Positions 21,590-31,083 of a DNA stretch of 31,083 nt are shown here, one piece after another. The DNA is from an uncultured Bacteroides sp. (GTDB lineage Bacteria; Bacteroidota; Bacteroidia; Bacteroidales; Bacteroidaceae), in assembly GCF_949298305.1 (NCBI RefSeq), contig NZ_CASFWU010000021.1, positions 1-31,083 on the forward strand, in the 5' to 3' direction. How positions within the stretch are numbered: the first letter of the stretch is position 1; the number at the start of each line of letters is the position of its first letter. The notes under the pieces were generated by a model, which was not told where the DNA came from, ran no database searches, and saw only the letters and a list, made by a program, of their open reading frames with translations. A program made the translations under genes and the position numbers.

Positions 21590-24500
21590 TTAAAATCCAA
21601 TATTGACACCAAAGGTGAATGTGCGGGTTTTGGGGTACCACCATACATAACTCATCGGTTTTTCGGGGTCAAGACCATCGGGGAGGCCGCTCCAAGTGTA
21701 CAAGTTGTAACCGCTGAAATAGAAACGGCATTTGGTCATGTTAACCTTTGCTATTAATTGTTTGGGCAATGAATAGCCTATTTCGATATTGCGTAAAGAA
21801 AGGAAGTTACCGTTTACAATCCAAATGTCATTTTGGTATGTACCAGTGTCTCGGTCCGAATCAATGGCATTGTAACCACCGTATGTCGGGCGCGGGTATT
21901 TGGCGTTTAAATTGCGGGGATCATAGGGATCATCGGTATAATATCCCCAAGAGTTGACAACTTCGTGTGTTCCCATGTTGCTCCATCCGGAGAAAGATAC
22001 GGCCGGTGAAAGGAATACATCACGGTTCAGATAGGCTGTCAGTACGGCACGTGCATCGAATCCTTTGTAGCTGAAGCCGAATGTCATGGTCGGAATTAAT
22101 TCCGGTATGACGGTGTATGTATCCGGTATCATATCATTGGAGTCAATCATGCGGTCACCATTCAAATCTTTGAACACTGCTGTTCCTAATTTTTGGGCAC
22201 CATTGGAAGCACTGTTATACGGATATTTCTCCGGATGGTCAATGGCATCTTGTTGGCTGGTAGCAATCAAATTGGGATCTGTTGCCCATTCTACGAATTT
22301 GTAACGGTTCCATCCACCAATTGTATTGTTGAATGAACTTTCATACAATGCTTGTACTGAGGTGTAGTCCAAAATACGATTTCCAGTCTTACGTTGCCAT
22401 TCTACATTAGGTTCAGTTTCGTCCATTTCGGTAATTTTGTTGGTGTTGTATGTTACCATACCTTCAATATAATAACTGAAATCACCGATACGGTTATGGT
22501 GTCCCAAGGTTACTTCAAAACCTTTCGTTTCGGCTTTACCGTAAGAATCTTGTGCTACGCTAATACCCAGCATGTCAGGTACGCTGGTACGCGTTACCAA
22601 AATATTTGAGCGCCATTCTTTGAAAACATCTACAGCACCATACAATTTTTTATTCCAGAAGTCAAAGTCCAGACCAATATTCAACATGTCGCTGATTTCC
22701 CATTTGTTATTGGCATTTCCGGCCATGGTTTCTGCGAAACCGTTAACATACGAACCTGAATAACCGAAACCGTAACCTGTGGCAGAACCATACGTGTTCT
22801 GGTATGGATAGCGTCCAGCTCCAGTATTGGCTTGTCCGGCACGTCCGTAAGAAGCGCGAAGTTTCAGTAAATTAATTTTGTCGTTTTTCAGCCAAGGCTC
22901 TTCTGAAGCAACCCATCCGCCAGAAACACCATAGAATGTTCCCCAGCGTTCATCTTCACGGAAATTATCACTACCCATACGGGAAATGTTTCCTGAGAAG
23001 ATATAACGGTTAGCATAGTCGTATGTCACTTGGCCATTCCATGATAAATAACGGTTTGATGAATTATATTGGGCGTTGTTCGGTTCCAGTACATTGTTCT
23101 GGTTTCGGTAGGAACGGGCAAAGGCGCGTGCACTAACATTATGCTTCCCGAAACTGTTCTCATAGCTGAGGCCGCCCAACATGTTCAGATTGTAATAATG
23201 GGCACGCTGATTGCCACCGCCGGCCGATGTATAATGCAAGGCTGTATATGAAGAGAACTTGGTATATTCTATTTGTGAAATATCAGTCACATTCAAGTTT
23301 GCATAGTCATAGTTATAGGAATTGATATCATTGGCCTGAGTGGTTTGGAATACTTCGTAAGAGTCAAAGCTGACTGTTGCATTGACTTTCAATCCTGGAA
23401 GAATCCTTTTCAAATCGCCGTTGACAGTTACGGTTGAGTACAGGTTACGACGTCTGTTTTTGTCTTGACCGGATGAAGCCAATAGTCTGCCGGCATTGTT
23501 TGCGGTAGAGGATGCGTACATTTCTCCGTTCGGACAGTATACTGGTTCCATCGGATTGGCCTCAACGGCTCCGAATGTCGTCAGGTTGAACACGGAAGTC
23601 AGCGGCTGGGAGATGTTGTCGATACGTCCTCCCAAATCTAATGACACATTTAAATACTCATTGACATCAATGTCCAGATTGGATCGCAGATTCCAGCGGT
23701 TCAGCATGTGGGTGGTGTTATAGTCCTTGTTATAATTGGTCCATTTGTCGTTCCACATGCCTTCTTGGCGGAGATAAGAGAGTGAGACATAGTAGCGTGC
23801 CCTTTCGTTGCCTCCGTTAATTTGTACATTGGTTTTATACATAGGGGCTGTTTCCCGATAGAGCTCATCGAACCAGTTGGTGTTGAAATACTTGTACTGG
23901 TCCATGCCAGTCAGTTGTTCTCCGTTGCAGACGCGGCGGTACATTTCAATCTGTTCATCGGTATACATGGGTTGCAGGCCGTCCAGATAGCGTACACGAT
24001 TGCGTGTCAAGGCCATGTTGTAGGAATTCTGATTTTCCATTTTGTTGCTCAACATTTGGAAACCTACTTCCTGCGTAAAATCAACATGGGTCTTACCTGC
24101 TTCTCCACGTTTGGTGGTGACAATGATGGCACCATTGGCACCGCGCATACCGTAAATGGCGGTGGCGGCAGCATCTTTCAAGATAGTGATGTTTTCAATG
24201 GGAAAGGCATCGAGGAACGAAAGGTCACGTTCCACATTGTCCACCATTACCAACGGAGCACGGGCGCCACTATTCATAGTGCGGATACCACGGATGTACA
24301 TGGCTGACTCTGTCCATCCGGGTTCAGAAGACCATTCGTAAGTCTCCACGCCGTTGACAGTCGAAGTGAATGCGTTTTGCAACACCGTGATGGGGTGCTT
24401 CTGCAGTTCTTCACCGGTTACAACCGAGGTCGCTTCTGTCATAATCTTGCGTGTTTTGCGGCCGAACGGTACAGGCATGGTATGTAGGTATTCGTCTGCA

Positions 24501-24829
24501 TCCTCTTGTATTTTTACATTGAAATCATCACTGAATTCTACCGGTACTTGCGTATTTTTGTATCCTACGCAACTTACGCAGATTTCATCTGTCAGTTTCA
24601 CATTGTTCAGGCTGAAGTAGCCTTCTGCGTCAGAAAGGGTGATGCGGCTTTCTTCCGCTACATTAATGATGGCACCCGCTACAGGATTACCTTCGGTGTC
24701 CACTATTCGTCCTTTCAAAGTCTGCGTGCTTTGCGCATATAGATTGGCTGCAGCAAACATTAACGCTGCCGTCAGCAGTCCTTTGCCTGCCTGGGCTATT
24801 TTGGTAATGATATGATTTACTTTATACAT
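21590..24829 (-). CDS. SusC-like TonB-dependent outer-membrane transporter (pair 1)
   Basis: Outer-membrane importer for oligosaccharides. The 1079-residue product has a signal peptide ending LYAQ (residue 33), a carboxypeptidase-regulatory-like beta-sandwich at about 35-110 (LKGRIVDTEGNPVAGAIINV), the plug at about 125-245 (MYIRGIRTMN, ILKDAAATAIYGMRGANGAI) and a beta-barrel ending TRTFTFGVNIGF with the terminal phenylalanine. Unlike the second SusC, the segment between the sandwich and plug lacks the usual EEVVVVGYG text and reads MPVPFGRKTRKI at 118-129, so its TonB-contact region is divergent. It starts 19 bases after the upstream SusD (pair 2), so both pairs are probably on one transcript. 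Confidence 0.95.
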   Translation of the reverse strand: MYKVNHIITKIAQAGKGLLTAALMFAAANLYAQSTQTLKGRIVDTEGNPVAGAIINVAEESRITLSDAEGYFSLNNVKLTDEICVSCVGYKNTQVPVEFSDDFNVKIQEDADEYLHTMPVPFGRKTRKIMTEATSVVTGEELQKHPITVLQNAFTSTVNGVETYEWSSEPGWTESAMYIRGIRTMNSGARAPLVMVDNVERDLSFLDAFPIENITILKDAAATAIYGMRGANGAIIVTTKRGEAGKTHVDFTQEVGFQMLSNKMENQNSYNMALTRNRVRYLDGLQPMYTDEQIEMYRRVCNGEQLTGMDQYKYFNTNWFDELYRETAPMYKTNVQINGGNERARYYVSLSYLRQEGMWNDKWTNYNKDYNTTHMLNRWNLRSNLDIDVNEYLNVSLDLGGRIDNISQPLTSVFNLTTFGAVEANPMEPVYCPNGEMYASSTANNAGRLLASSGQDKNRRRNLYSTVTVNGDLKRILPGLKVNATVSFDSYEVFQTTQANDINSYNYDYANLNVTDISQIEYTKFSSYTALHYTSAGGGNQRAHYYNLNMLGGLSYENSFGKHNVSARAFARSYRNQNNVLEPNNAQYNSSNRYLSWNGQVTYDYANRYIFSGNISRMGSDNFREDERWGTFYGVSGGWVASEEPWLKNDKINLLKLRASYGRAGQANTGAGRYPYQNTYGSATGYGFGYSGSYVNGFAETMAGNANNKWEISDMLNIGLDFDFWNKKLYGAVDVFKEWRSNILVTRTSVPDMLGISVAQDSYGKAETKGFEVTLGHHNRIGDFSYYIEGMVTYNTNKITEMDETEPNVEWQRKTGNRILDYTSVQALYESSFNNTIGGWNRYKFVEWATDPNLIATSQQDAIDHPEKYPYNSASNGAQKLGTAVFKDLNGDRMIDSNDMIPDTYTVIPELIPTMTFGFSYKGFDARAVLTAYLNRDVFLSPAVSFSGWSNMGTHEVVNSWGYYTDDPYDPRNLNAKYPRPTYGGYNAIDSDRDTGTYQNDIWIVNGNFLSLRNIEIGYSLPKQLIAKVNMTKCRFYFSGYNLYTWSGLPDGLDPEKPMSYVWWYPKTRTFTFGVNIGF

Positions 24830-24848
24830 ATTCTTATCAGATTAAGGA

Positions 24849-26603
24849 TTAATTCCAACCCGGGTTATTTTCTATACCAGTTTTCCAATATTCGGTTTCC
24901 GGAATCGGATAAAGGTACATTCTTTCTTCAAACACTCGTTTTTGTGTCACCTTTCGCGTGATGGTGCCATTGGCCGCCACATCTACACCAATGATGTCAC
25001 GTGCAAGTGCTTTTTCGGCTACATTCCAGCGACGCACATCCCAGAAGCGATGTTCTTCAAAGGCCAATTCCACGGTGCGTTCTTTGCGGATGAAATTGCG
25101 CATGGCTTCTTTCGTTTTCAAGTCGGCACGATCGGCTACATTGCCTTTGATACCTGCGCGGTGACGAATTTGGTCGAGCAGGTTGCAGACTTCTTCTGTA
25201 GGGCCTTCTACTTCGTTGAGCGCTTCGGCACGGTTCAATATAATCTCTGCATAACGGATGTATGTCCACAGTCGGCGTGAATTGCCACTGTGTTCGTTGT
25301 TCAGAATGGTTTCTGGAATCAGTTTGCGTACGTAATAACCGGTTTGGGTAGCATTGGCGTTACCTATCGGATTATCTCGTTGTCCGCGTACTACATTAAT
25401 GACTCCACTGCCCCAGCTTACTCCATTATACAGAATGCTTGCTTCCAGTCGTTTGTCACGATTAGCCCACATGTTGGCATCACTGTATCCGCTTTCTGCA
25501 TTGATTGTGGGAGTGGTACCGTTGTAGACTGGCGCTCCCGTGTCATCGTATTCGGTAAAAGGAGAAGAACCGTCTATCATATCGTACATATCGACCAAAT
25601 TCTGTGACGGACATAAGCCGCCGTTTCCACCTTCACCCACTGGAGTATCATTGGAGATTCCGCTCCAGCCGATGGTTCCGTCGTTACGGTAGAAAATGAT
25701 TTCCGTATTGTTTTCTGTGTAAGGTGTCAGCAACCAGGCATTTGTCAAGGCTGTTTTGGGATCTGTGTCATTGGTCATCAAAGCATAGTTGCTTCCATAA
25801 TCGTCCATGAATCCTTTGGCTGCATCAGCGGCTTGTTGCCAGGTAATGCCAGATTCACTGCTGTAGCGCGGACTTGCCATGTAGAGCATGATATGGCTGT
25901 AAAGCGCACGGGCTACGGGTTGCATAATGCGTCCGCCGTATGTGCTTTCAGTATTATAAGTCATCAGTCCGCTTTCGCATTCCTGTAGCTCTTTCAAGAT
26001 AAAATCCACTACATATTCCTTCAGTGAAGGGCGATTAGTATAGTCGGACAACAAGTCTCCGTCTGGATCAAGAACTGTAGTTACCAAAGGAATAGGACCG
26101 TACCGTAAGAACAATTCCCAATAGAAATATGCACGGAAAAAGCGGGCTTCAGAAATGTATTGTGTTTTCTGCCTTTGATAGTTCTCTTCGCTCAGGTCAG
26201 TGTCTTTAGGTACACTCTCAATGCGTTCGAGCAGCATGTTACACTTGCGTATGGCACGATAGTAATGTTCCCAGGTAGATGTCAGTTCTGGTGCTCCACC
26301 GCCGCCGTAATAATTGCCGATGTTGAAACTGGTTCGTACGCCACCTGAAGCATAGCTGGTATGTCCCAAATCGGTTGCAGCATCCAGCCAGGAATTATTG
26401 ATGCGGAGGGCGCCGTGGCGCAGAAAGTTGTATGTATCGAAATGGAACTGTTCCATCAGTCCCCAGTCACTGAATACTTCGTCTCCTGTCAGCTCACCGC
26501 TGGGTTGCTTGTCAAGAAAATCACCGAACATGTCTTCACAGGAAGTCAGTGTGGTGGAAGCAACGGACAAAGCCAATAAACTATATAATAATGTTTTCTT
26601 CAT
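24849..26603 (-). CDS. SusD-like glycan-binding lipoprotein (pair 2)
   Basis: RagB/SusD family lipoprotein partnering the SusC encoded at 26614-29733. The 584-residue product starts LALSVASTTLTSCEDMFGDF with lipidation at Cys22 and acidic residues next, consistent with the cell surface. Hallmarks: EARFFRAYFYWELFLRYGPI, RYAEIILNRAEALNEVEG, LDQIRHRAGIKGN, FIRKERTVELAFEEHRFWDV, RRWNVAEKALARD, ending ENNPGWN. It begins 10 bases after its SusC. Sequence resemblance to the pair 1 SusD is clear only in family motifs, so the two pairs are not a recent duplication. Confidence 0.95.
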   Translation of the reverse strand: MKKTLLYSLLALSVASTTLTSCEDMFGDFLDKQPSGELTGDEVFSDWGLMEQFHFDTYNFLRHGALRINNSWLDAATDLGHTSYASGGVRTSFNIGNYYGGGGAPELTSTWEHYYRAIRKCNMLLERIESVPKDTDLSEENYQRQKTQYISEARFFRAYFYWELFLRYGPIPLVTTVLDPDGDLLSDYTNRPSLKEYVVDFILKELQECESGLMTYNTESTYGGRIMQPVARALYSHIMLYMASPRYSSESGITWQQAADAAKGFMDDYGSNYALMTNDTDPKTALTNAWLLTPYTENNTEIIFYRNDGTIGWSGISNDTPVGEGGNGGLCPSQNLVDMYDMIDGSSPFTEYDDTGAPVYNGTTPTINAESGYSDANMWANRDKRLEASILYNGVSWGSGVINVVRGQRDNPIGNANATQTGYYVRKLIPETILNNEHSGNSRRLWTYIRYAEIILNRAEALNEVEGPTEEVCNLLDQIRHRAGIKGNVADRADLKTKEAMRNFIRKERTVELAFEEHRFWDVRRWNVAEKALARDIIGVDVAANGTITRKVTQKRVFEERMYLYPIPETEYWKTGIENNPGWN

Positions 26604-26613
26604 AATTCTTCTG

Positions 26614-29600
26614 TTAGAAATTAATGTTTACACCAAAGTTTACGGTTTTCATGATGGGATAACGGTTTGAGCCGTTGCTCTCTGGGTCAGTCAAGCCGTC
26701 CAGATGGTCCCAGGTCACCAGATTGTTCGCATTGACATAGAGGCGACAGTTGCTCATGCCTACAGTCCTGATCCATTTTTCAGGGAGCGAATAGCTCAGT
26801 TCGATGTTTTTCAGCCGGATGAATGCACCGTTCTTCAGGAAGAAAGAGTTCTGGCGTTGATTATGATCGCCATAGCTGTCGTAGTGTAGCAGGGGATACT
26901 TGGCGTTGGCCAGATTGTATGCTTCACTTTCTGCCGGGTTCCAGCGTTGCAGATGATGTTCTTTCACTTTACCACCATTGACAAAAGCATACATGGCCTC
27001 GGCATCGTAGTAGCGGCTAACGTGGTCCACTCCTTGGAACATGATGCTGAATCCCCAGCCTTTGTAATTGGCTCCTAATGTCAGTGCATACATGTTTTCA
27101 GGTACGTCGCTGTATCCGATGAAAGTAACGTCACGTTCGTCAATGAAACCGTCGTTGTTCATATCCCGGTATTTTAAGTCACCTGCCTTTACGTCGCCGA
27201 AAGTCGATATGGGCAGTTCGCCACTGTCAATGTCTGATTGCGTAACAAATCCATCGCAGACAAGACCGTAGTATTGACCGATGGGATGTCCTTCTTCCTT
27301 CCGATATCCGGTCATCAGGCTCGGTTCATCCTTGGAAGTGATTTCATTCTTTGCGTGTGAGAATGTGAAGCCCACGCTGTAATCGAAATCTTTGCCGATG
27401 GTATTATGATGCTTCAGTTCAATTTCATAACCTTTGTTGGTGGTTTTTCCTAAGTTCCCTGCGGCCATGTTTACTCCCACCCATTGCGGACGGGTCTGGT
27501 AGGTTGTCAGAATGTCGTTACGTTTTTCGTAGAAAATATCCACATTACCATTCAGCAATCCGTTGAATAAGCCGAATTCAATACCAAGGTTGTACTTGTG
27601 GGCGCGTTCCCAGGTTACCATGTAATTCGGGTATTGTGCTTCATAGATACCTGTCTGGCCGGTTGTACCGAAAGTATAGTCGTTGTTTATCTGGTTCCAG
27701 GCTTCTTCGTAAAGGAATCGCTGTACTACGCCGTTTACACTGTAGATGTCATTACCTACTTGTCCATAGCTGGCACGGATTTTCAGGTTGTTCAGCCATT
27801 CACTGTACGGTTGCATGAAACTTTCATTGCTTACACGCCATCCCACCGAAAATGCGGGGAAGAAACCGAAGCGTCGGCCTTTCATGAAGTTTTCCGAACC
27901 GTTATAACCGAAGTTTACCTCTGCAAGGTAACGGTCATCGTAGGCGTATGTGGCGCGGCCGACCAGACCTTGGTAACGGCGGGCCAGTTCATCATTGATG
28001 CGATGGTCGTTTTGGTTGTAGAGCAACATACCTGTTACATCGTGTTTGCCGAATGTACGTGCATAGTTTACTTGGGCTTCCATATAGAGTTTATAGTCGG
28101 CGGCATGAGACTGCGAGCCGGCCAATTCGCCATCGGCGTTGAAGCGGTTCCATGATTTGAGCTCACCAGGGTTGCTGGTGTCCGTCAGTTGGTATGTAGC
28201 GAAACTTTTGCTGTAGAGTTTACGGTTATAAGAATCATAGTCAAACGAAAGCATACCTTTGACACTTAATCCGGGTGTCAGCCAGTCCATCTTATAATCA
28301 GCAATGAAGTTGGTTTCGTTGATAGTGTTGGTGGCACGATAGAAACCGGCTTCGGCCAGACGGCCTACAATGTTGTTTTGGTATTGGGAAGTACCTCCAT
28401 AAATGGTTTCGGTCTTTTCACCGTTCTGCACTTCTGCCGACACGGGAAACAGCCATCCTGGCGTATGGTTCAGTTCGTAGAAGATTTCACTGTAACCGCT
28501 TGATTCGTTCGAATTAGGACCTCCACGTTCCTCGAAACGGGTACCGAAGTTGACAGAAACGGTCAAATCCTTAATCAGGAAAAAGTCCATATTGGCACGG
28601 AATGCGTAACGGCGGAAACTGGGACTTGAGGAATTGCCGTAAGCATCGTTGCTCAAGTCCTTTACCAGACCCTGTTGGTCGTAGAGTTCGGCTGAAGCGT
28701 AATAACGCATACGTTTCGTACCACCACGTATGCTGACGTTGTAGCGCTGTGCGGGGGCGGTGCTGTTCAGAACTTCGTCATACCAATCTACATTGGGGTA
28801 AAGTATGGCATCTACTCCGGTCAATTCGCCGGCTACAGAGCGGCGGAACATCTCAATGTCTGAAGCGCTGTACTGCGAGGCAAGTCCGTCATTGGCCAAA
28901 GCCTCTTCGAGCAGCCGGACTGATTGGTAAGAGTCCAGATAAGTATCTGTACGGGTCGGACTTTGGATTTGCCAGTTGGCCGTCAGGCTTACCTCCGGCT
29001 TTTGCTCTTTACCGCGTTTGGTGGTAATCAGCATAACACCGTTTGCACCACGCACACCATAGACGGCCGTAGCCGAGGCGTCTTTCAGTACAGAGATGGT
29101 TTCGATATCGTCGGGGGCTATTTGTGAGAATTCACGTTCTACTCCGTCGACCAACACCAGCGGCTGTGCATCGCCGGCAAAGGTTGCACGACCACGGATG
29201 TAAATCTGTGTGTCGTCCGAACCCGGTGCGCCTGAAGTTTGTGAGGTAATCACACCAGCAATTTTACCAGAGATGGCTTGCGACACGTTGGCGGCCGGAG
29301 ATTGGAGCAGTTCTTTGTTAGATACCTGTGAAATGGCTCCTACCACACTCTCTTTTTTCTGGGCACCGTATCCCACTACAACAACCTCTTCCAACATTTC
29401 AGAATCTTCTTGCATGGTTATGTTGAAGAATGTTTTGCCGGCTGTCTTGATTTCCTGAGTCTGGTATCCAACGAAGGAGATTATCAGAGTGGCATTCTCT
29501 TGTATGTTCAGCGAGAATTTGCCGTCAATGTCGGTGATGGTGCCGTTTGTGGTCCCCTTTTCCTGTACACTGGCGCCAATTACTGAAAGTCCGCCACCGT

Positions 29601-29733
29601 CTATCACAACACCTTGTACTTGTTTGGTTTGGGCCAATAGGATTTGCCCTGCCAGCATGAAGAATATGGCTGGCAGCCAGTATAAGAGCCTATGGCTTCT
29701 TCTGGCATTCGTATTGGTTCGATTCTCTTTCAT
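26614..29733 (-). CDS. SusC-like TonB-dependent outer-membrane transporter (pair 2)
   Basis: Outer-membrane importer of oligosaccharides. The 1039-residue product has a signal peptide with a long basic N-region (MKENRTNTNARRSHRLLYWL) ending ILLAQ at residue 35, a carboxypeptidase-regulatory-like domain at about 37-108 (VQGVVIDGGG, DIDGKFSLNIQ), the canonical EEVVVVGYG at 115-123, a plug (QIYIRGRATF, VLKDASATAVYGVRGANG) and a beta-barrel ending MKTVNFGVNINF. It follows the right-edge surface protein by 24 bases. With its SusD it forms one import complex; with pair 1 the locus has two, presumably for different lengths or branching of arabinan fragments (inference). Confidence 0.96.
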   Translation of the reverse strand: MKENRTNTNARRSHRLLYWLPAIFFMLAGQILLAQTKQVQGVVIDGGGLSVIGASVQEKGTTNGTITDIDGKFSLNIQENATLIISFVGYQTQEIKTAGKTFFNITMQEDSEMLEEVVVVGYGAQKKESVVGAISQVSNKELLQSPAANVSQAISGKIAGVITSQTSGAPGSDDTQIYIRGRATFAGDAQPLVLVDGVEREFSQIAPDDIETISVLKDASATAVYGVRGANGVMLITTKRGKEQKPEVSLTANWQIQSPTRTDTYLDSYQSVRLLEEALANDGLASQYSASDIEMFRRSVAGELTGVDAILYPNVDWYDEVLNSTAPAQRYNVSIRGGTKRMRYYASAELYDQQGLVKDLSNDAYGNSSSPSFRRYAFRANMDFFLIKDLTVSVNFGTRFEERGGPNSNESSGYSEIFYELNHTPGWLFPVSAEVQNGEKTETIYGGTSQYQNNIVGRLAEAGFYRATNTINETNFIADYKMDWLTPGLSVKGMLSFDYDSYNRKLYSKSFATYQLTDTSNPGELKSWNRFNADGELAGSQSHAADYKLYMEAQVNYARTFGKHDVTGMLLYNQNDHRINDELARRYQGLVGRATYAYDDRYLAEVNFGYNGSENFMKGRRFGFFPAFSVGWRVSNESFMQPYSEWLNNLKIRASYGQVGNDIYSVNGVVQRFLYEEAWNQINNDYTFGTTGQTGIYEAQYPNYMVTWERAHKYNLGIEFGLFNGLLNGNVDIFYEKRNDILTTYQTRPQWVGVNMAAGNLGKTTNKGYEIELKHHNTIGKDFDYSVGFTFSHAKNEITSKDEPSLMTGYRKEEGHPIGQYYGLVCDGFVTQSDIDSGELPISTFGDVKAGDLKYRDMNNDGFIDERDVTFIGYSDVPENMYALTLGANYKGWGFSIMFQGVDHVSRYYDAEAMYAFVNGGKVKEHHLQRWNPAESEAYNLANAKYPLLHYDSYGDHNQRQNSFFLKNGAFIRLKNIELSYSLPEKWIRTVGMSNCRLYVNANNLVTWDHLDGLTDPESNGSNRYPIMKTVNFGVNINF

Positions 29734-29757
29734 ATCTATGAATTATTGTTTTAATTT

Positions 29758-31083
29758 TTATTGAAACGCCTTGGTTACCGTCTTGGCTTTATCCATCTCC
29801 AGGTAAGAACCGTCGACAATAAGGAAAGCATTTATGTTCTGGGTTCCGTCACCACAATCCTGTTGATAGGTTTCCTTGTAGACGGTTCCGTCGGTACATT
29901 CTGCTACAGCAGTTACAGATACATTGGCTTCTGAACGTGTAATGGTAAGAGTCACTTTGGCTCCTTCCATGTCAACGCGGAATTTATCCCAGTCTCCGTA
30001 TCCTTCGCTGGTCCAGTTTGTACCGTTATAATTGCTGTCTCCCCATCCATAAAGATCCGACCGGATGACAAAATATTCAGTATAGTCTGTCCCGTTTCTC
30101 TCTGCTTCGGAGCTGACGCAGAGGTTCCAGTTGTTCCAATTATTGGCTCCTGAAGTATGGTTCGTAAATTCTATTTCAAAGACTGAATTCGGACGGATGG
30201 TGAAGTAGTCTGAGAATTCAGTCCACCAGGCAGTACTGCAATCCGGAGTTCCTACTGTCGTTTTGGATATGGCTATCGGATCTTCGTATTGGGTGGTTTC
30301 GGTATCCATTACCAGATAAGAAGCGTCAACAATCAGGAATGCATTGATGTTCTGTGTGCCGTCTCCGCACTCTTGTTGATATACTTCTTTATATACGGTT
30401 CCGTTTGTGCAGGTGGCAATGGCCGTGGCGGTGACATTTGAACCTGAGCGTACAAGATCAATAGTTACTTTGGCTCCTTGCATATTTGTACGGAAAGTGG
30501 CCCAGCCGGCATCATCGGATGGATAGCCTTCGTTTGACCAGTTGGCGGCATTGTAGTTGCTGTCTCCCCATCCATACAGGTCAGAGCGGATAACGAAGTA
30601 TTCTGCATAACCGTCTGCATTGCGTTCTGCATTGGTGCTGACACAAAGGTTCCAGTTATTCCAATTACCTCCACCCGAAGTGTAGTTCGTGAATTCCCAA
30701 TGTAGGGTCGTACTGGGTTGTAATGTATAGTAATCGGAAAACTCTGTCCACCAACCTGAGGTACAATCGGAGGCACCGATAGTTGCCTTGGTTGCAATTG
30801 GGTAAACGAATCCGTTGTCACCACTGCCGCCATTGCCCGGAACTGCTTGTTCGCTGCTTCCAATCTGGTTGCGATAGATGGTGATGTCATCCATCCACAT
30901 TTCCTGTGTGGGAGTGTCCGATCCATAACCGAAATATATAAATGATGTATTTCCCATGAACTGAACAATCTTGGTAAAATCGAAATTGGTTTCAGTCATG
31001 TTGATGCGTTGGTAGCCGTCTACATGTACGTTGTAACCGTCATTGCGGACACATACGGCTACATAGTGCCATTCGCCTGCAGG
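29758..31083 (-). CDS. Surface protein with LamG-like domain and two tandem repeats (5' end outside window)
   Basis: The frame stays open from the stop at 29758 to the right edge, so the real start lies beyond 31083; 441 residues are visible. The visible N-terminal part is a LamG/concanavalin-like domain (GEWHYVAVCVRNDGYNVHVD then GYQRIN, ending EMWMDDITIYRNQI). After a glycine-rich linker (GNGGSGDNG) come two copies of a domain of about 160 residues (coding 30304-30795 and 29791-30273). Each has four cysteines, WWTEFSDY, NNWNLCVS, YFVIRSDLYGWGDSNYN, VYKE.YQQ.CGDGTQNINAF. It is the most upstream visible gene of the locus, immediately before SusC. A surface glycan-binding protein is the natural reading. 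I do not recognise a named family for the repeat. Confidence 0.8.
   Translation of the reverse strand, partial: PAGEWHYVAVCVRNDGYNVHVDGYQRINMTETNFDFTKIVQFMGNTSFIYFGYGSDTPTQEMWMDDITIYRNQIGSSEQAVPGNGGSGDNGFVYPIATKATIGASDCTSGWWTEFSDYYTLQPSTTLHWEFTNYTSGGGNWNNWNLCVSTNAERNADGYAEYFVIRSDLYGWGDSNYNAANWSNEGYPSDDAGWATFRTNMQGAKVTIDLVRSGSNVTATAIATCTNGTVYKEVYQQECGDGTQNINAFLIVDASYLVMDTETTQYEDPIAISKTTVGTPDCSTAWWTEFSDYFTIRPNSVFEIEFTNHTSGANNWNNWNLCVSSEAERNGTDYTEYFVIRSDLYGWGDSNYNGTNWTSEGYGDWDKFRVDMEGAKVTLTITRSEANVSVTAVAECTDGTVYKETYQQDCGDGTQNINAFLIVDGSYLEMDKAKTVTKAFQ
29791..30795 (-). repeat. Two tandem copies of a four-cysteine domain within the right-edge protein
   Basis: The copies (30304-30795 and 29791-30273) share long identical stretches such as YFVIRSDLYGWGDSNYN and CGDGTQNINAFLIVD. 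Cysteines fall at matching places (visible-ORF residues 79/119/197/211 and 254/294/368/382, counted from the ATG at 30999), suggesting two disulfides per copy. The first copy has an extra four-residue insertion (GYPSDDAGW versus GYGDW). Confidence 0.9.

Overview
The window reads as a chromosomal segment of a gut Bacteroides-type organism. Evidence: SusC/SusD tandem pairs, lipoproteins with acidic residues after the lipobox cysteine, -7 promoter elements of the TAnnTTTG type, little Shine-Dalgarno signal, and a gene order that I recall (from memory, not a search) as matching the L-arabinose/arabinan locus of B. thetaiotaomicron. Every intact gene is on the minus strand, so transcription runs from high to low coordinates. 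The only plus-strand gene is a decayed lipoprotein at the left edge.

Layout from left to right. (1) 161-809: remnant of a plus-strand BACON/DUF4595-like lipoprotein, then a bidirectional hairpin terminator at 846-877. (2) 911-4311: a 2-oxoacid:ferredoxin oxidoreductase operon, read TPR protein, two-cluster ferredoxin, alpha subunit (VorB type), a 57-residue membrane protein, TPP-binding beta subunit, a truncated four-helix-bundle (IVS-type) ORF with satellite-like repeats, gamma subunit. (3) 4312-4828: a gene-free stretch dense in short direct and inverted repeats. (4) 4829-16991: the L-arabinose catabolic cluster, read galM-type mutarotase lipoprotein, SSS transporter araP, Nudix/wHTH regulator araR, araD, araA, araB, GH51 arabinofuranosidase, transketolase, rpiB. 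(5) 17156 to the right edge: an arabinan-type polysaccharide utilisation locus, read a partial LamG-plus-tandem-repeat surface protein (cut by the window end), SusC/SusD pair, second SusC/SusD pair, a small FN3-like lipoprotein, and a GH43 arabinanase-like lipoprotein.

How it fits together. The surface GH43 enzyme and surface glycan-binding proteins cut and hold arabinan; the SusCD pairs import oligosaccharides; periplasmic GH51 releases L-arabinose; the mutarotase balances its anomers; AraP imports it; AraA/AraB/AraD give D-xylulose 5-phosphate; transketolase and RpiB feed the pentose phosphate pathway. AraR probably controls the set, and a candidate duplicated operator lies upstream of galM.

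The less explained parts are: the truncated IVS-type ORF and its AATGTGCTAAT repeats (the same 11-mer recurs as a cruciform between rpiB and tkt); four further kinds of intergenic repeat or dyad within the ara cluster; the small membrane protein overlapping vorB; and the duplicated four-cysteine domain of the right-edge surface protein, which I cannot assign to a named family. Species and all family assignments are from reading motifs, not from database searches.
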